Under the pieces are notes generated by a model. It had not been told where the DNA came from. It ran no database searches and saw nothing but the letters and a program-made list of their open reading frames with translations. This document shows positions 54,763 to 63,897 of a stretch of 64,000 nucleotides of DNA, in pieces (within the stretch, counting starts at the first letter, position 1; the number at the start of each line of letters is the position of its first letter). Made by a program: the position numbers and the translations under genes. The DNA comes from Sphingomonas sp. PL-96 (lineage in GTDB: Bacteria; Pseudomonadota; Alphaproteobacteria; Sphingomonadales; Sphingomonadaceae). The DNA is taken from positions 358,911 to 422,910 of the forward strand of contig NZ_JAJFET010000002.1 of assembly GCF_020707215.1 (NCBI RefSeq). Direction: 5' to 3'.

Positions 54763-55704
54763 TTAGTCTCGATCCGCGATCTTGGCGCCGACATGCTCCT
54801 CGCCGCGCGCCTCGGCGAGTTTTTCCTGGCGGTGGCGTTCAGCGTAGCGGGCGCGGTCCGCGTCGCTGCGCTGGTGGTAGCAGGCGGGGCAGCTGACGCC
54901 TTCCTCGTAGAACGGGGAGGCCTGGTCGGCGACGCTGACCGGCATGCGGCAGGCGTGGCAGAGCGCATGGCTGCCTGGGGCCAAGCCGTGGCCGACCGCG
55001 ACCCGCTGGTCGAAGACGAAGCATTCGCCGTTCCAGCGGCTGTTCGCCTCCGGCACGGTCTCCAGATATTTCAGGATGCCGCCCTGAAGGTGATAAACGT
55101 CGTCCACGCCCTCTGCGCGGAGCAGCGCCGTCGCCTTTTCGCAGCGGATGCCGCCGGTGCAGAACATCGCCACCTTGGGCTTGCCTGCCAGCAGCGTGTC
55201 GCGATGCGCGCGGAACCAGCGCGGGAAGTCGCGGAAGCTGTCGGTCTGCGGGTCCACCGCGCCTTCGAAGGTGCCGACCGCCACCTCATAGGCGTTGCGG
55301 GTGTCGATCAGCACCACGTCCGGATCGGCGATCAGGGCGTTCCAGTCCGCCGGCGCGACATAGGTGCCGACCTGGCCGACCGGATCGACGTGCGGCTCTC
55401 CCATCGTCACGATTTCCTGCTTCAGCCGCACCTTCATGCGGTGGAAGGGCATGGTAGCCGCGCGCGACTCCTTGTGCTCCAGCGCGGCACAGCCCGGCAG
55501 CGCCCGGATGGCGGCAAGCGCGCCGTCGATGGCGGCGTCCGTGCCCGCGATTGTGCCGTTGATGCCCTCGGGAGCGAGCAGCAGCGTGCCTTTGACGCCC
55601 AACCCGCAGCAGACCTGCGCCAGCGGCCCGCGCAGGGCGGCGGGGTCCGGAAAGGCGGTAAAGCGGTACAGCGCGACGACGCGGATCGGCAACGGGTCGG
55701 ACAC
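54763..55704 (-). CDS. trhO: tRNA U34 hydroxylase TrhO (rhodanese family)
   Basis: Oxygen-dependent hydroxylation of wobble uridine 34, the first step to 5-methoxyuridine/5-oxyacetyluridine in tRNA. It has 313 residues. The N-terminal acylphosphatase-like domain contains [14 protein letters not shown], and the rhodanese domain carries [11 protein letters not shown] and the active Cys182 in [11 protein letters not shown]. The C-terminal zinc-like cluster is CHAC...CPAC. GTG 55704 ([15 protein letters not shown]) matches the family start; ATG 55740 would add 12 residues without a ribosome site. Earlier annotations call this family YceA or rhodanese-related sulfurtransferase. Confidence 0.92.
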   Translation of the reverse strand: MSDPLPIRVVALYRFTAFPDPAALRGPLAQVCCGLGVKGTLLLAPEGINGTIAGTDAAIDGALAAIRALPGCAALEHKESRAATMPFHRMKVRLKQEIVTMGEPHVDPVGQVGTYVAPADWNALIADPDVVLIDTRNAYEVAVGTFEGAVDPQTDSFRDFPRWFRAHRDTLLAGKPKVAMFCTGGIRCEKATALLRAEGVDDVYHLQGGILKYLETVPEANSRWNGECFVFDQRVAVGHGLAPGSHALCHACRMPVSVADQASPFYEEGVSCPACYHQRSDADRARYAERHRQEKLAEARGEEHVGAKIADRD

Positions 55705-55865
55705 AGGCAGTTCTCGGGAATTGGGGGATACGGCGCACATAGAGGATCGGGCGGCCGCTCGCCAGCAGCGCCGCGCCGCTTTTCGGCTGTTTCACGCACG
55801 CGCAACTTTCGTTCGTGGAAACCCGTGCTACACTTGCGGCAAAACAGAACAGATGGAGAGGCCAT

Positions 55866-57032
55866 TTGACCCCGGATTTCGACTTCGCGCTCGGCGAGAT
55901 GGCCGAGGCGATCCGTGAGACCACGCGCCGCTTCGCCGCCGACCGCATCGCGCCCTTGGCCGCGCGGGTCGACGCCGAGGACTGGTTCCCGTGCGATCTC
56001 TGGCCCGAAATGGGCGCGCTGGGCCTGCACGGCATCACGGTCGAGGAAGAATTCGGGGGTCTGGGGCTCGGCTATCTCGAGCATGTCGTCGCGGTTGAGG
56101 AAGTGAGCCGCGCCTCCGCCTCCGTGGGGCTGAGCTATGGCGCCCACTCCAACCTTTGCATCAATCAGATCCGCCGTTGGGGCAGCGCCGAGCAGAAGGC
56201 GAAGTACCTCCCCAAGCTGATCTCGGGCGAGCATGTCGGTAGCCTTGCCATGTCGGAGGCGGGTGCCGGCTCTGACGTGGTGTCGATGAAGCTGCGCGCG
56301 GAAGCCGTCGACGGCGGCTACCGACTGAACGGCACCAAGTTCTGGATCACCAACGCGGCCTATGCCGACACGCTGGTCGTCTATGCCAAGACGGGTGAGG
56401 GGAGCCGCGGCATCACCGCCTTCCTGATCGAAAAGGACATGGCCGGCTTCGCCATCGGGCAGAAGATCGACAAGATGGGCATGCGCGGCAGCCCGACCGC
56501 CGAGCTGGTCTTCAACGACTGCTTCGTGGGCGAAGAGCAGGTGATGGGGCCGCTCAACGGTGGCATCGGGGTGTTGATGTCGGGCCTCGACTATGAACGC
56601 GCGGTGCTGGCGGGCATTCAGCTGGGCATCATGCAGTCGTGTCTGGACGTGGTGATCCCCTTCGTGCGCGAGCGGCGCCAGTTTGGCCGGCCGATCGGCG
56701 AGTTCCAGCTGATGCAGGCCAAGGTCGCCGACATGTATGTCGCGCTCAATTCGGCGCGAGCCTATGTCTATGCCGTGGCGCGGAGCTGCGACGCGGGACG
56801 CACCACGCGGTTCGACGCCGCGGGCGCGATCCTGCTGGCGAGCGAGAATGCGGTAAAGGTCGCGCTCGAGGCGATCCAGGCACTTGGCGGTGCGGGCTAT
56901 ACCAAGGATTGGCCGGTCGAGCGGTTCCTGCGGGATGCCAAGCTGCTGGATATCGGAGCTGGGACCAACGAGATCCGGCGGATGCTGATCGGGCGGGAAC
57001 TGATCGGTCACAATCCCCCGGTGGCACAGTGA
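55866..57032 (+). CDS. liuA: isovaleryl-CoA dehydrogenase
   Basis: FAD enzyme oxidising isovaleryl-CoA to 3-methylcrotonyl-CoA in leucine breakdown, 388 residues. The catalytic base sits in [11 protein letters not shown] (E244), the location specific to isovaleryl-CoA dehydrogenase rather than in the late EGT motif. [14 protein letters not shown] and [18 protein letters not shown] bind FAD. The start is TTG 55866 ([11 protein letters not shown]) with GGAGAGG 5 nt upstream. It heads the leucine operon, with 28 nt to the carboxylase beta gene. Confidence 0.95.
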   Translation: MTPDFDFALGEMAEAIRETTRRFAADRIAPLAARVDAEDWFPCDLWPEMGALGLHGITVEEEFGGLGLGYLEHVVAVEEVSRASASVGLSYGAHSNLCINQIRRWGSAEQKAKYLPKLISGEHVGSLAMSEAGAGSDVVSMKLRAEAVDGGYRLNGTKFWITNAAYADTLVVYAKTGEGSRGITAFLIEKDMAGFAIGQKIDKMGMRGSPTAELVFNDCFVGEEQVMGPLNGGIGVLMSGLDYERAVLAGIQLGIMQSCLDVVIPFVRERRQFGRPIGEFQLMQAKVADMYVALNSARAYVYAVARSCDAGRTTRFDAAGAILLASENAVKVALEAIQALGGAGYTKDWPVERFLRDAKLLDIGAGTNEIRRMLIGRELIGHNPPVAQ

Positions 57033-57060
57033 TCCTCCCCGCGAGCGGGGAGGAGCTGTC

Positions 57061-58662
57061 ATGACCGCCCCCATCCTGTCCACCAACGTCGCGCCCGACA
57101 GCGAGACGTTCAAAGCCAATGCCGCGCACAACCGCGCGTTGGCCAAGCGGCTGCGCGCCGATGTCGCAACCGCGGCCCGCGGCGGTAGCGAGCGGTCTCG
57201 CGAGCGCCACACCGCCCGCGGCAAGCTGCTGCCGCGCGAGCGCGTCGAGCGGCTGCTCGACCCCGGCTCGCCGTTCCTGGAAATCGGCCAACTCGCCGCC
57301 AATGGGTTCTACGACGACGAGGTGCCGGGTGCGGGCGTGATCGCGGGCATCGGCCCCGTGTCCGGTCGCCAGGTGATGATCGTGTGCAACGACGCGACGG
57401 TGAAGGGCGGGACCTATTACCCGCTCACCGTCAAGAAGCACCTGCGCGCGCAGGAGATCGCCGAGGCCAACCGGCTGCCGTGCATCTACCTCGTCGACAG
57501 CGGCGGCGCGAACCTGCCGCACCAGGCCGAGGTGTTCCCGGACCGCGACCACTTCGGCCGGATCTTCTTCAACCAGGCCAATATGTCGGCGCTCGGGATT
57601 CCACAGATCGCCTGCGTGATGGGCAGCTGCACCGCTGGCGGCGCCTATGTGCCGGCCATGTCCGACGAGAGCGTGATCGTGCGTAACCAGGGTACGATCT
57701 TCCTTGCCGGCCCGCCGCTGGTGAAGGCGGCGACCGGCGAGGAAATCACCGCCGAGGAACTGGGCGGGGCGGAAACGCATGGCCGCACCTCCGGCGTGGT
57801 CGATCATGTTGCCGAGAACGACGAACACGCACTGACGATCGTACGGGACATCGTTGCGACGCTGCCGCCCCCTGCACAGGCGAGCGTGAACCGCCAGCCG
57901 CCGCGCCCGCCCAGGCACGACCCGCAGGAGCTCTACGGCATCGTGCCGCAGGACGTGCGCGCGCCCTATGACGTGCACGAGGTGATCGCCCGGCTGGTCG
58001 ACGGCTCGGAGTTCCACGAGTTCAAGGCGCTGTACGGCAGCTCGCTGGTGTGCGGCTTTGCGCATATCTGGGGCCTGCCGGTCGCGATCCTGGCCAACAA
58101 CGGCGTGCTGTTCAGCGAGAGCGCGGTGAAGGGCGCGCACTTCATCGAGCTTGCCTGCCAGCGTCGCGTGCCCTTGCTGTTCCTCCAGAACATCTCTGGC
58201 TTCATGGTCGGCGGCAAGTACGAGGCCGAGGGGATTGCCAAGCACGGCGCAAAGCTGGTGACGGCGGTCGCCACGGCCTCGGTGCCCAAGATCACGGTGT
58301 TGATCGGCGGGAGCTTCGGGGCTGGCAACTACGGCATGTGCGGGCGCGCCTATAGTCCACGGTTTCTCTTCAGCTGGCCTAACAGTCGGATCAGCGTGAT
58401 GGGGGGCGAGCAGGCGGCAAGCGTGCTCGCCACCGTCCATCGGGACGCCGATCGCTGGTCGCCGGAGGAGGCGGAGGCGTTCAAGGCGCCGGTTCGGCAG
58501 AAGTACGAAGACGAAGGCAACCCCTGGCATGCCACCGCCCGGCTGTGGGACGACGGCATCATCGATCCCGTGCAGACGCGCGATGTGCTCGGCCTCGCGC
58601 TGGCGGCGACGCTGGAAGCGCCGCTTCCGGAGACGCCGCGCTTCGGCGTGTTCCGGATGTGA
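57061..58662 (+). CDS. liuB: methylcrotonyl-CoA carboxylase beta (carboxyltransferase) subunit
   Basis: Transfers CO2 from biotin to 3-methylcrotonyl-CoA, giving 3-methylglutaconyl-CoA. It has 533 residues, the crotonase-like carboxyltransferase fold with N and C halves. Landmarks are [62 protein letters not shown] and [18 protein letters not shown], the last typical of MCC beta. ATG 57061 with GGGGAGGAG upstream. A 432-bp stretch with an antisense GIY-YIG gene separates it from the alpha subunit. Confidence 0.96.
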   Translation: MTAPILSTNVAPDSETFKANAAHNRALAKRLRADVATAARGGSERSRERHTARGKLLPRERVERLLDPGSPFLEIGQLAANGFYDDEVPGAGVIAGIGPVSGRQVMIVCNDATVKGGTYYPLTVKKHLRAQEIAEANRLPCIYLVDSGGANLPHQAEVFPDRDHFGRIFFNQANMSALGIPQIACVMGSCTAGGAYVPAMSDESVIVRNQGTIFLAGPPLVKAATGEEITAEELGGAETHGRTSGVVDHVAENDEHALTIVRDIVATLPPPAQASVNRQPPRPPRHDPQELYGIVPQDVRAPYDVHEVIARLVDGSEFHEFKALYGSSLVCGFAHIWGLPVAILANNGVLFSESAVKGAHFIELACQRRVPLLFLQNISGFMVGGKYEAEGIAKHGAKLVTAVATASVPKITVLIGGSFGAGNYGMCGRAYSPRFLFSWPNSRISVMGGEQAASVLATVHRDADRWSPEEAEAFKAPVRQKYEDEGNPWHATARLWDDGIIDPVQTRDVLGLALAATLEAPLPETPRFGVFRM

Positions 58663-58680
58663 GCATATTTTTCGCCCGTC

Positions 58681-58701
58681 GCCCTGAACTCGTTTCAGGG
58701 C
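58681..58701 (+). repeat. REP-like palindrome, left flank of the GIY-YIG gene
   Basis: GCCCTGAA-CTCGT-TTCAGGGC. Its core CTGAACTCGTTTCAG matches the reverse complement of the right copy at 14 of 15 positions. It contains the TGA stop of the GIY-YIG frame (58695-58697). Confidence 0.8.
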
Positions 58702-59024
58702 CCACTTCGCCGCGGCCGCGGAGCCATCGGCGGCAGGCCGACGCCAGAGGTCAGGTCATGCCAGTCCGGGTTCTGGGACTCGATCAGGTTGATCTTCCAA
58801 GCACGATGCCACCGCTTCAGCTGCTTATCACGCGCGATGGCGGCCAACATGTCCGCAAACTGCTCGTATCGCACGAAACGGTGGACGGCGTAGGCGGAGG
58901 TGAACCCCGCATGGCTTCCGCTGCGATGCTCATGGAGGCGCCGCACCAGATCGCTGGTTACGCCGATGTACAGCGTGCCCAGTGGCTGGCTGGCAAGGAT
59001 GTAGACGCAGGGCTGCTTAGGCAT
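58695..59024 (-). CDS. GIY-YIG nuclease family protein
   Basis: A 109-residue single-domain GIY-YIG protein (UPF0213/YhbQ-like). The two-part name motif reads CVYIL...LYIGVTSDLVRRLHEHR; the catalytic Arg lies in LVRRL and a Glu in HEHR. The end matches the common branch DKQLKRWHRAWKINLIESQNPDWHDL. The DNA target or biological role of this branch is not established. It is antisense within the leucine operon and lies between two inverted REP-like palindromes; the frame is open back to an ATG inside the right palindrome (59081). ATG 59024 (MPKQPCVYIL) is preferred because homologous sequence begins there, with ATG 59036 possible. Confidence 0.85.
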   Translation of the reverse strand: MPKQPCVYILASQPLGTLYIGVTSDLVRRLHEHRSGSHAGFTSAYAVHRFVRYEQFADMLAAIARDKQLKRWHRAWKINLIESQNPDWHDLTSGVGLPPMAPRPRRSGP

Positions 59025-59060
59025 CGCCAACATCATAGCATGGCGCGTGGGGGGGAATGG

Positions 59061-59081
59061 ATGCTGAAACAAGTTCAGCAT
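59061..59081 (-). repeat. REP-like palindrome, right flank of the GIY-YIG gene
   Basis: ATGCTGAA-ACAAG-TTCAGCAT, the inverted counterpart of the copy at 58681. It ends 14 nt before the ATG of the carboxylase alpha gene, directly before its GGGGGGAAGG ribosome site. Confidence 0.8.
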
Positions 59082-59095
59082 GACGGGGGGAAGGC

Positions 59096-60985
59096 ATGAT
59101 CGCCTCCCTCCTCATCGCCAACCGGGGCGAGATCGCGTGTCGGATTATCGGTACGGCGCGGCGGCTGGGCATCCGGACCGTCGCCGTCTATTCCGAGGCC
59201 GATGCAAACGCGCGGCACGTGCGGCTGGCGGACGCGGCGGAGGCGATCGGCCCGGCGGCGGCGCGCGAGAGCTATCTTGTCGGCGAACGCATCCTGGCCG
59301 CCGCGCGCGCAAGCGGAGCGGAGGCGATCCATCCGGGCTATGGATTCCTTTCCGAGAACGCCGACTTCGCCGAGGCGGTGACCGCGGCCGGGCTGGTGTG
59401 GGTCGGCCCGGACGCGGCGAGCATCCGCGCGATGGGGCTCAAGGACGCCGCCAAGCAGCGGATGATCGACGCCGGGGTGCCGGTGACGCCGGGCTATCTG
59501 GGCGATGACCAGGGCCTCGAACGTCTGGCGGCGGAAGCGCAGGCGATTGGCTATCCGGTGCTCATCAAGGCGGTGGCCGGCGGGGGGGGCAAGGGGATGC
59601 GCCGCGTCGACGATCCCGCGCAATTCGCCGATCTGCTGCAATCCTGTCAGCGCGAAGCCGCCTCGTCGTTCGGCGATGACCGGGTGCTGCTGGAGAAATA
59701 CATCCTCTCGCCCCGCCACATCGAGGTGCAGGTGTTCGGCGATCGCCACGGCAACGTCGTCCACCTGTTCGAGCGCGACTGCTCGCTTCAGCGGCGGCAC
59801 CAGAAGGTGATCGAGGAAGCGCCCGCCCCCGGCATGAACGTCGACACGCGCGAGGCGATCTGCGCCGCTGCGGCGCGCGCGGCCACGGCGGTCGATTATG
59901 TGGGCGCCGGCACCATCGAGTTCATCGCCGACGGATCGGAAGGCCTGCGCGCCGACCGCATCTGGTTCATGGAGATGAACACGCGGCTGCAGGTCGAGCA
60001 TCCGGTGACCGAGGAGATCACCGGCGTCGACCTCGTCGAATGGCAGCTACGCGTCGCGAGTGGCGAGCCGCTGCCGCTGCGCCAGGACCAGCTGGCTATT
60101 CAAGGGCATGCGATCGAGGCTCGGTTCTATGCCGAGGATCCGGCAACTGGATTCCTGCCGTCGACCGGGCAGCTCGACGTGCTGCGACTGCCGACCCCGG
60201 CGGCTGGCCTGGCAGACCTGCGCTATGACATGGGCGTCGAGGAGGGCGACCGCGTCTCCGACCAGTACGACCCGATGCTGGGCAAGCTGATTGCGCGTGG
60301 CGATACCCGCGAGGCCGCCGCGCAGGCGCTCGCCACCGCCTGCCGACGGACGCAAGTCTGGCCGGTGCGCACCAACCTGGGCTTCGCCGCCCGCTGTCTC
60401 AGCCATTCGGAGTTCCGCTCCGGCGCGGTCAACACCGGCTTCATCGAACGGCACCTGACTGCGCTGACCGAACCGACGCTGCCGCTCGACGCGATGGCGC
60501 GCTGGGCCGCCGAGGATCTGGTCGCGCCGGAAGGCGAGGGACCGTGGGAGCGGGGCAGCGGCTTCCGCCTCAACGCCGCCCCGCGGCGCGAGGTCGCGCT
60601 GGTCGACGATCGCGGCGGCCGCTACGCGGTCGATCTCGCCGAGCCGATCATGCAGGCGTTCGGCGGCTTCGACACCGACGAAGGGCGGGTGGTGCAGCAC
60701 GAGGGCGAGCTGCGACGGTTCCGCCGCTTTCGTGCCGAGGGTGCAGCGAGCGGCGGCGCTGCCGACGGCAGCCTGCTGGCGCCGATGCCCGGCCGCGTCA
60801 CTGCGGTCGACGTCGTGGAAGGGCAGGGGGTCGAGAAGGGCCAACGGCTGCTGACGCTGGAGGCGATGAAGATGGAGCACGGACTGGTCGCGCCGTTTGA
60901 CGGCGTAGTGGCCGAACTGCGGGCGAGCGCCGGTGCGCAGGTGCGAGAAGGCACGCTGCTGGTGCGGGTGGAGAGGGAAGGCTGA
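59096..60985 (+). CDS. liuD: methylcrotonyl-CoA carboxylase alpha (biotin) subunit
   Basis: Biotin carboxylase plus biotin carrier, 629 residues. The biotin carboxylase N-domain (SLLIANRGEIACRI), ATP-grasp (KAVAGGGGKGMRRV) and catalytic segment (FMEMNTRLQVEHPVTEEITG) are followed by a BT domain. The C-terminal biotinyl domain has EAMKMEH with the biotin lysine at K592. It works with LiuB. ATG 59096 with GGGGGGAAGG upstream. Its stop overlaps the MaoC gene start (TGATG). Confidence 0.96.
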   Translation: MIASLLIANRGEIACRIIGTARRLGIRTVAVYSEADANARHVRLADAAEAIGPAAARESYLVGERILAAARASGAEAIHPGYGFLSENADFAEAVTAAGLVWVGPDAASIRAMGLKDAAKQRMIDAGVPVTPGYLGDDQGLERLAAEAQAIGYPVLIKAVAGGGGKGMRRVDDPAQFADLLQSCQREAASSFGDDRVLLEKYILSPRHIEVQVFGDRHGNVVHLFERDCSLQRRHQKVIEEAPAPGMNVDTREAICAAAARAATAVDYVGAGTIEFIADGSEGLRADRIWFMEMNTRLQVEHPVTEEITGVDLVEWQLRVASGEPLPLRQDQLAIQGHAIEARFYAEDPATGFLPSTGQLDVLRLPTPAAGLADLRYDMGVEEGDRVSDQYDPMLGKLIARGDTREAAAQALATACRRTQVWPVRTNLGFAARCLSHSEFRSGAVNTGFIERHLTALTEPTLPLDAMARWAAEDLVAPEGEGPWERGSGFRLNAAPRREVALVDDRGGRYAVDLAEPIMQAFGGFDTDEGRVVQHEGELRRFRRFRAEGAASGGAADGSLLAPMPGRVTAVDVVEGQGVEKGQRLLTLEAMKMEHGLVAPFDGVVAELRASAGAQVREGTLLVRVEREG

Positions 60986-61437
60986 TGGCGGGGCGCACCT
61001 ACGACCAGTGGCAGGTGGGCGACCGCATCGCGCACGACATCCGCCGCACCGTGACCGAAACCGACAATCTGCTGTTCTCGACCATGACCCACAACCCGCA
61101 GCCGCTGCACCTGGATGCGGAGGCGGCGCGCGCGTCGGAGTTCGGGCAGATCCTGGTCAACGGCACCTTCACCTTCGCGCTGATGGTCGGGCTGTCGGTG
61201 GGCGATACGACGCTCGGCACGCTGGTCGCGAACCTTGGCTATGACAAGCTCGTGCATCCCAAGCCGGTGTTCCTGGGTGACACGCTGCGCGCGGAGACTG
61301 AGGTGGTCGGGCTGCGCGACAGCCGCTCGCGCCCAGACGCGGGCATCGTCACCTTCCGCCATCAGCTCTTCAACCAGCGTGACGAGCTGGTCTGCGATTG
61401 CCTGCGCACCGCGCTGCTGCGGCGGGGTGCCGCATGA
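60985..61437 (+). CDS. MaoC-family (R)-hydratase, leucine pathway candidate
   Basis: A 150-residue single hot-dog hydratase. The hydratase-2 signature is present as D/H in FSTMTHNPQPLHLDAEAARA followed by LVNGTFTFALMVGLSV. Overlaps with liuD (TGATG) and with the lyase gene (ATGA) show co-translation. In M. tuberculosis the same order (accD1, accA1, fadE19, the MaoC protein Rv2499c and the CitE-like Rv2498c) serves leucine and itaconate breakdown through (R)-hydroxy acyl-CoA intermediates. I infer 3-methylglutaconyl-CoA (and perhaps itaconyl-CoA) hydration here. Confidence 0.88.
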   Translation: MAGRTYDQWQVGDRIAHDIRRTVTETDNLLFSTMTHNPQPLHLDAEAARASEFGQILVNGTFTFALMVGLSVGDTTLGTLVANLGYDKLVHPKPVFLGDTLRAETEVVGLRDSRSRPDAGIVTFRHQLFNQRDELVCDCLRTALLRRGAA

Positions 61438-62309
61438 GGCTGCGCTCGTTGCTGTTCGTGCCCGGCGACCGGCCGGACCGCTTCGCCAAGGCAGCCGCAA
61501 GTGGTGCCGATGCAATCATCCTAGACCTGGAGGATTCGGTGCGTCCGGAGGCGAAGGATGCCGCCGCTGGCAACGTGGCGACGTTCCTGGCGCAGCCCGG
61601 CGGCGCGGTGCTTCGGCTGGTGCGCATCAACCCGCTCGATGCCGGGCGGCTCGACGCCGATCTCGCGGCGGCGCGGTCGGCGGACGGTATCGTGCTGCCC
61701 AAGGCGGAGGGAGCGGCGAGCATCCGTCAGTTGATCGAACGACTGGAGGAGCGCGGCCCGCCGATCCTGCCGATTGCCACCGAAACGCCCGCGGCGGTGT
61801 TTGCGCTCGGCAGCTATGCGGAGGTAGCCGACCGGTTGCTGGGGATCAGCTGGGGCGCCGAGGATCTCCCCGCCGCGATCGGCGCTGCGACCTCGCGCGA
61901 AGAGGATGGCCGCTACACGCCGCCTTATGAGATGCTGCGCTCGCTGACGCTGTTTGGCGCGCATGCGGCTGGAGTGGCGGCGATCGACACCGTTTATCCC
62001 GCGCTCGCGGATGGCGACGGGCTGGCGCGGTATGCGGCGCGGGCGGCACGCGACGGTTTTACCGGCATGCTCGCGCTCCACCCGGCGCAGGTGCCGGTCA
62101 TCAACGCTGCCTTCACGCCGACACCGGAGCAGGTGGCGCATGCGCAGGGCGTGGTCGCTGCCTTCGCTGCCTCGCCCGGTACCGGCGTGCTCCGCCACGA
62201 GGGGCGGATGCTCGACGCCCCGCACCTGAAACAGGCGCAGCACCTGCTCGCGCGCGCGGAGCCTCAGGCCAGCAGCGCGACCCCCAGGGATCGCAGCGCA
62301 TCCCAATAG
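61434..62309 (+). CDS. CitE-like beta-hydroxyacyl-CoA lyase
   Basis: HpcH/HpaI-superfamily CoA-ester lyase, 291 residues. LRSLLFVPGDRPDRFAKA and GADAIILDLEDSV (metal-ligand acidic residues) open the barrel. VLPKAEG, PIATETPAAVFALG (catalytic/metal Glu) and WGAEDL, then FTGMLALHPAQVPVINAAF, follow. The M. tuberculosis relative Rv2498c cleaves (R)-HMG-CoA and citramalyl-CoA; a standard HMG-CoA lyase (LiuE) is not in this window. The last 15 codons overlap the 3' end of aroA on the other strand. Confidence 0.9.
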   Translation: MRLRSLLFVPGDRPDRFAKAAASGADAIILDLEDSVRPEAKDAAAGNVATFLAQPGGAVLRLVRINPLDAGRLDADLAAARSADGIVLPKAEGAASIRQLIERLEERGPPILPIATETPAAVFALGSYAEVADRLLGISWGAEDLPAAIGAATSREEDGRYTPPYEMLRSLTLFGAHAAGVAAIDTVYPALADGDGLARYAARAARDGFTGMLALHPAQVPVINAAFTPTPEQVAHAQGVVAAFAASPGTGVLRHEGRMLDAPHLKQAQHLLARAEPQASSATPRDRSASQ

Positions 62310-63520
62310 CCCGGATAGGTTTTCGCGACGCAGCCCGGATCGAGGATGCGGATGCCGCTGATCTTCAGTCCGGCAAGCGCAAATGCCATCGCGATCCGGT
62401 GATCGGAATAGGTCTCGATCGAGGTCGCGAGCGTCTGCCCGGCAAGCGCCGGATCCCCATGCACCAGCAGGTCGTCACCCTGTTCCTCGGCCAGGCCGCT
62501 GCGGATACGGTTGAGTTCGGTGCACAGCGCGCGCGTGCGGTCGCACTCCTTCACGCGCAGGTTCGCAATGCCCGTGAAGCGCACCGGCTGATTGTTGAAC
62601 GCCGCGAGCACGGCCAGCGTCGGGATCGCGTCCTGCATCTGCGCCCCGTCGATCACTGCCGGCATGTTGGGGAAGGCGGCGATCAGCGCCTGGGCCTTGG
62701 CGTCGGGCTGACTGAAGCGTTCCGGCGAAAGACCGATGTCGATGGCGCCGCCCGTAAGAACCTCGGCAGCCCAGAGATAGGTGGCCGCCGAGGCGTCGGG
62801 CTCGACCATCGCGTCCGCCGCACGGTAGCCGGTCGGGGCGACCCGCCATCCGCTGTCCCCCGTCGGGGCAACCGTGCTGCCGAAAGTCGCCATCGCGGTC
62901 AGGGTCAGATCGATATAGCCGCGCGCGCCGATGTTGCCGCCCGCCAGCGCAATCTCCACGGCCTCATTCGCGCAGGCGGCCGCAATCAGCAGCGCAGAGA
63001 CATATTGGCTGGAGAGACCGGCATCGACCACCACGCGTCCGCCTGCAATCCCAGTGCCAACGATGCGCACCGGCGGACACCCTGTCGGCGCCTCGGCGGC
63101 GACGCCCATGGTCTTGAGTGCTGCCACCAAGGGAGCGATCGGGCGCTTGCGCATGTGTGCGTCGCCGTCGAGCACCGTCGTCCCGCGGATCGTCGCGGCC
63201 GCTGCAGTCAGGAAGCGCATCGCCGTCCCGGCATTGCCCAGGAACAGCGGCTCGGCGGAGGGATGCAGCGTTCCCGATGCCGTGACCACGAAGCTGGTGG
63301 CGTCCGGCTCCTCCACCGTCACGCCCAGCTGGCGCAGGGCGGCCGCCATATGGATGGTGTCGTCGCTCTTGAGCGCACCGGTAAGCCGGCTGGTGCCGCG
63401 CGCGAGTGCCGCGATCAGCAGCATCCGATTGGTGATCGACTTGGAGCCCGGCAGCACCACGCGGCCGACCAGCGGCGCTGCGGGTGGAACGATCGTCAGT
63501 GCGGAAGCGGGCTCGGTCAT
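62264..63520 (-). CDS. aroA: 3-phosphoshikimate 1-carboxyvinyltransferase (EPSP synthase)
   Basis: Sixth step of the shikimate pathway (shikimate 3-phosphate plus PEP to EPSP), 418 residues. LPGSKSITNRMLLIAALA (phosphate-binding start), LFLGNAGTAMRFLTA (94-105), DGDAHMRKRPIAPLV, LSSQYVSALL, ANLRVKECDRTRA and YSDHRIAMAFAL are the family landmarks. Where E. coli has Pro101 in NAGTAMRP, this enzyme has Phe103; Gly98 and Thr99 (E. coli G96/T97) are kept. ATG 63520. Convergent with the lyase gene, overlapping it by 46 nt. Confidence 0.96.
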   Translation of the reverse strand: MTEPASALTIVPPAAPLVGRVVLPGSKSITNRMLLIAALARGTSRLTGALKSDDTIHMAAALRQLGVTVEEPDATSFVVTASGTLHPSAEPLFLGNAGTAMRFLTAAAATIRGTTVLDGDAHMRKRPIAPLVAALKTMGVAAEAPTGCPPVRIVGTGIAGGRVVVDAGLSSQYVSALLIAAACANEAVEIALAGGNIGARGYIDLTLTAMATFGSTVAPTGDSGWRVAPTGYRAADAMVEPDASAATYLWAAEVLTGGAIDIGLSPERFSQPDAKAQALIAAFPNMPAVIDGAQMQDAIPTLAVLAAFNNQPVRFTGIANLRVKECDRTRALCTELNRIRSGLAEEQGDDLLVHGDPALAGQTLATSIETYSDHRIAMAFALAGLKISGIRILDPGCVAKTYPGYWDALRSLGVALLA

Positions 63521-63751
63521 GGTTCGCCTTCGGGTACGTCAGGGATATCCCGGGCAAATCACGCGGGAGAGGCGGATAGGCAAGGGGAGATAGCCCCCAG
63601 GCCCCTATGCGGCAGCGATTCGCCTGGCTGATTCGGCGCCTGGAGCGGTGTTTCCATGGATCAGGGGTATGCGGGACAGGGGCGACACACCAGAAAAACC
63701 GCAGAAATGCGAGACTTTTGAGCTTTTCTGTCAGATTTGTGAAAAATGGGT

Positions 63752-63780
63752 TTGACGGGTGTGGGGAGTGGGTCTAGAGG
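63752..63780 (+). promoter_or_regulatory. candidate rRNA operon promoter
   Basis: TTGACG (63752-63757) with TCTAGA (63773-63778, 15-nt spacer) or TAGAGG (63775-63780, 17-nt spacer). GATTTGTGAAAAAT just upstream is UP-element-like. Confidence 0.5.
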
Positions 63781-63885
63781 CCTTTTCACCGCAGCGGCGC
63801 ACCGAACTGGAGCGCTTGCTGAGGTCGCAAAAAACGTGGTGCTGAGCGCCTCTTGAAAGAGGGGTTTGCTGGAGCGCCGGCGTTT

Positions 63886-63897
63886 TGTTCTTTGACA
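63886..63897 (+). promoter_or_regulatory. boxA-like antitermination site
   Basis: TGTTCTTTGACA resembles the rRNA boxA element (E. coli TGCTCTTTAACA). It lies after the candidate promoter and before the end of the window, as expected in an rRNA leader. Confidence 0.65.

Noticed and set aside
59025..59081. N-terminal extension MLNLFQHPFPP of the GIY-YIG frame
   Set aside because: These codons come from the REP-like palindrome itself; the homologous protein begins at MPKQPCVYIL.
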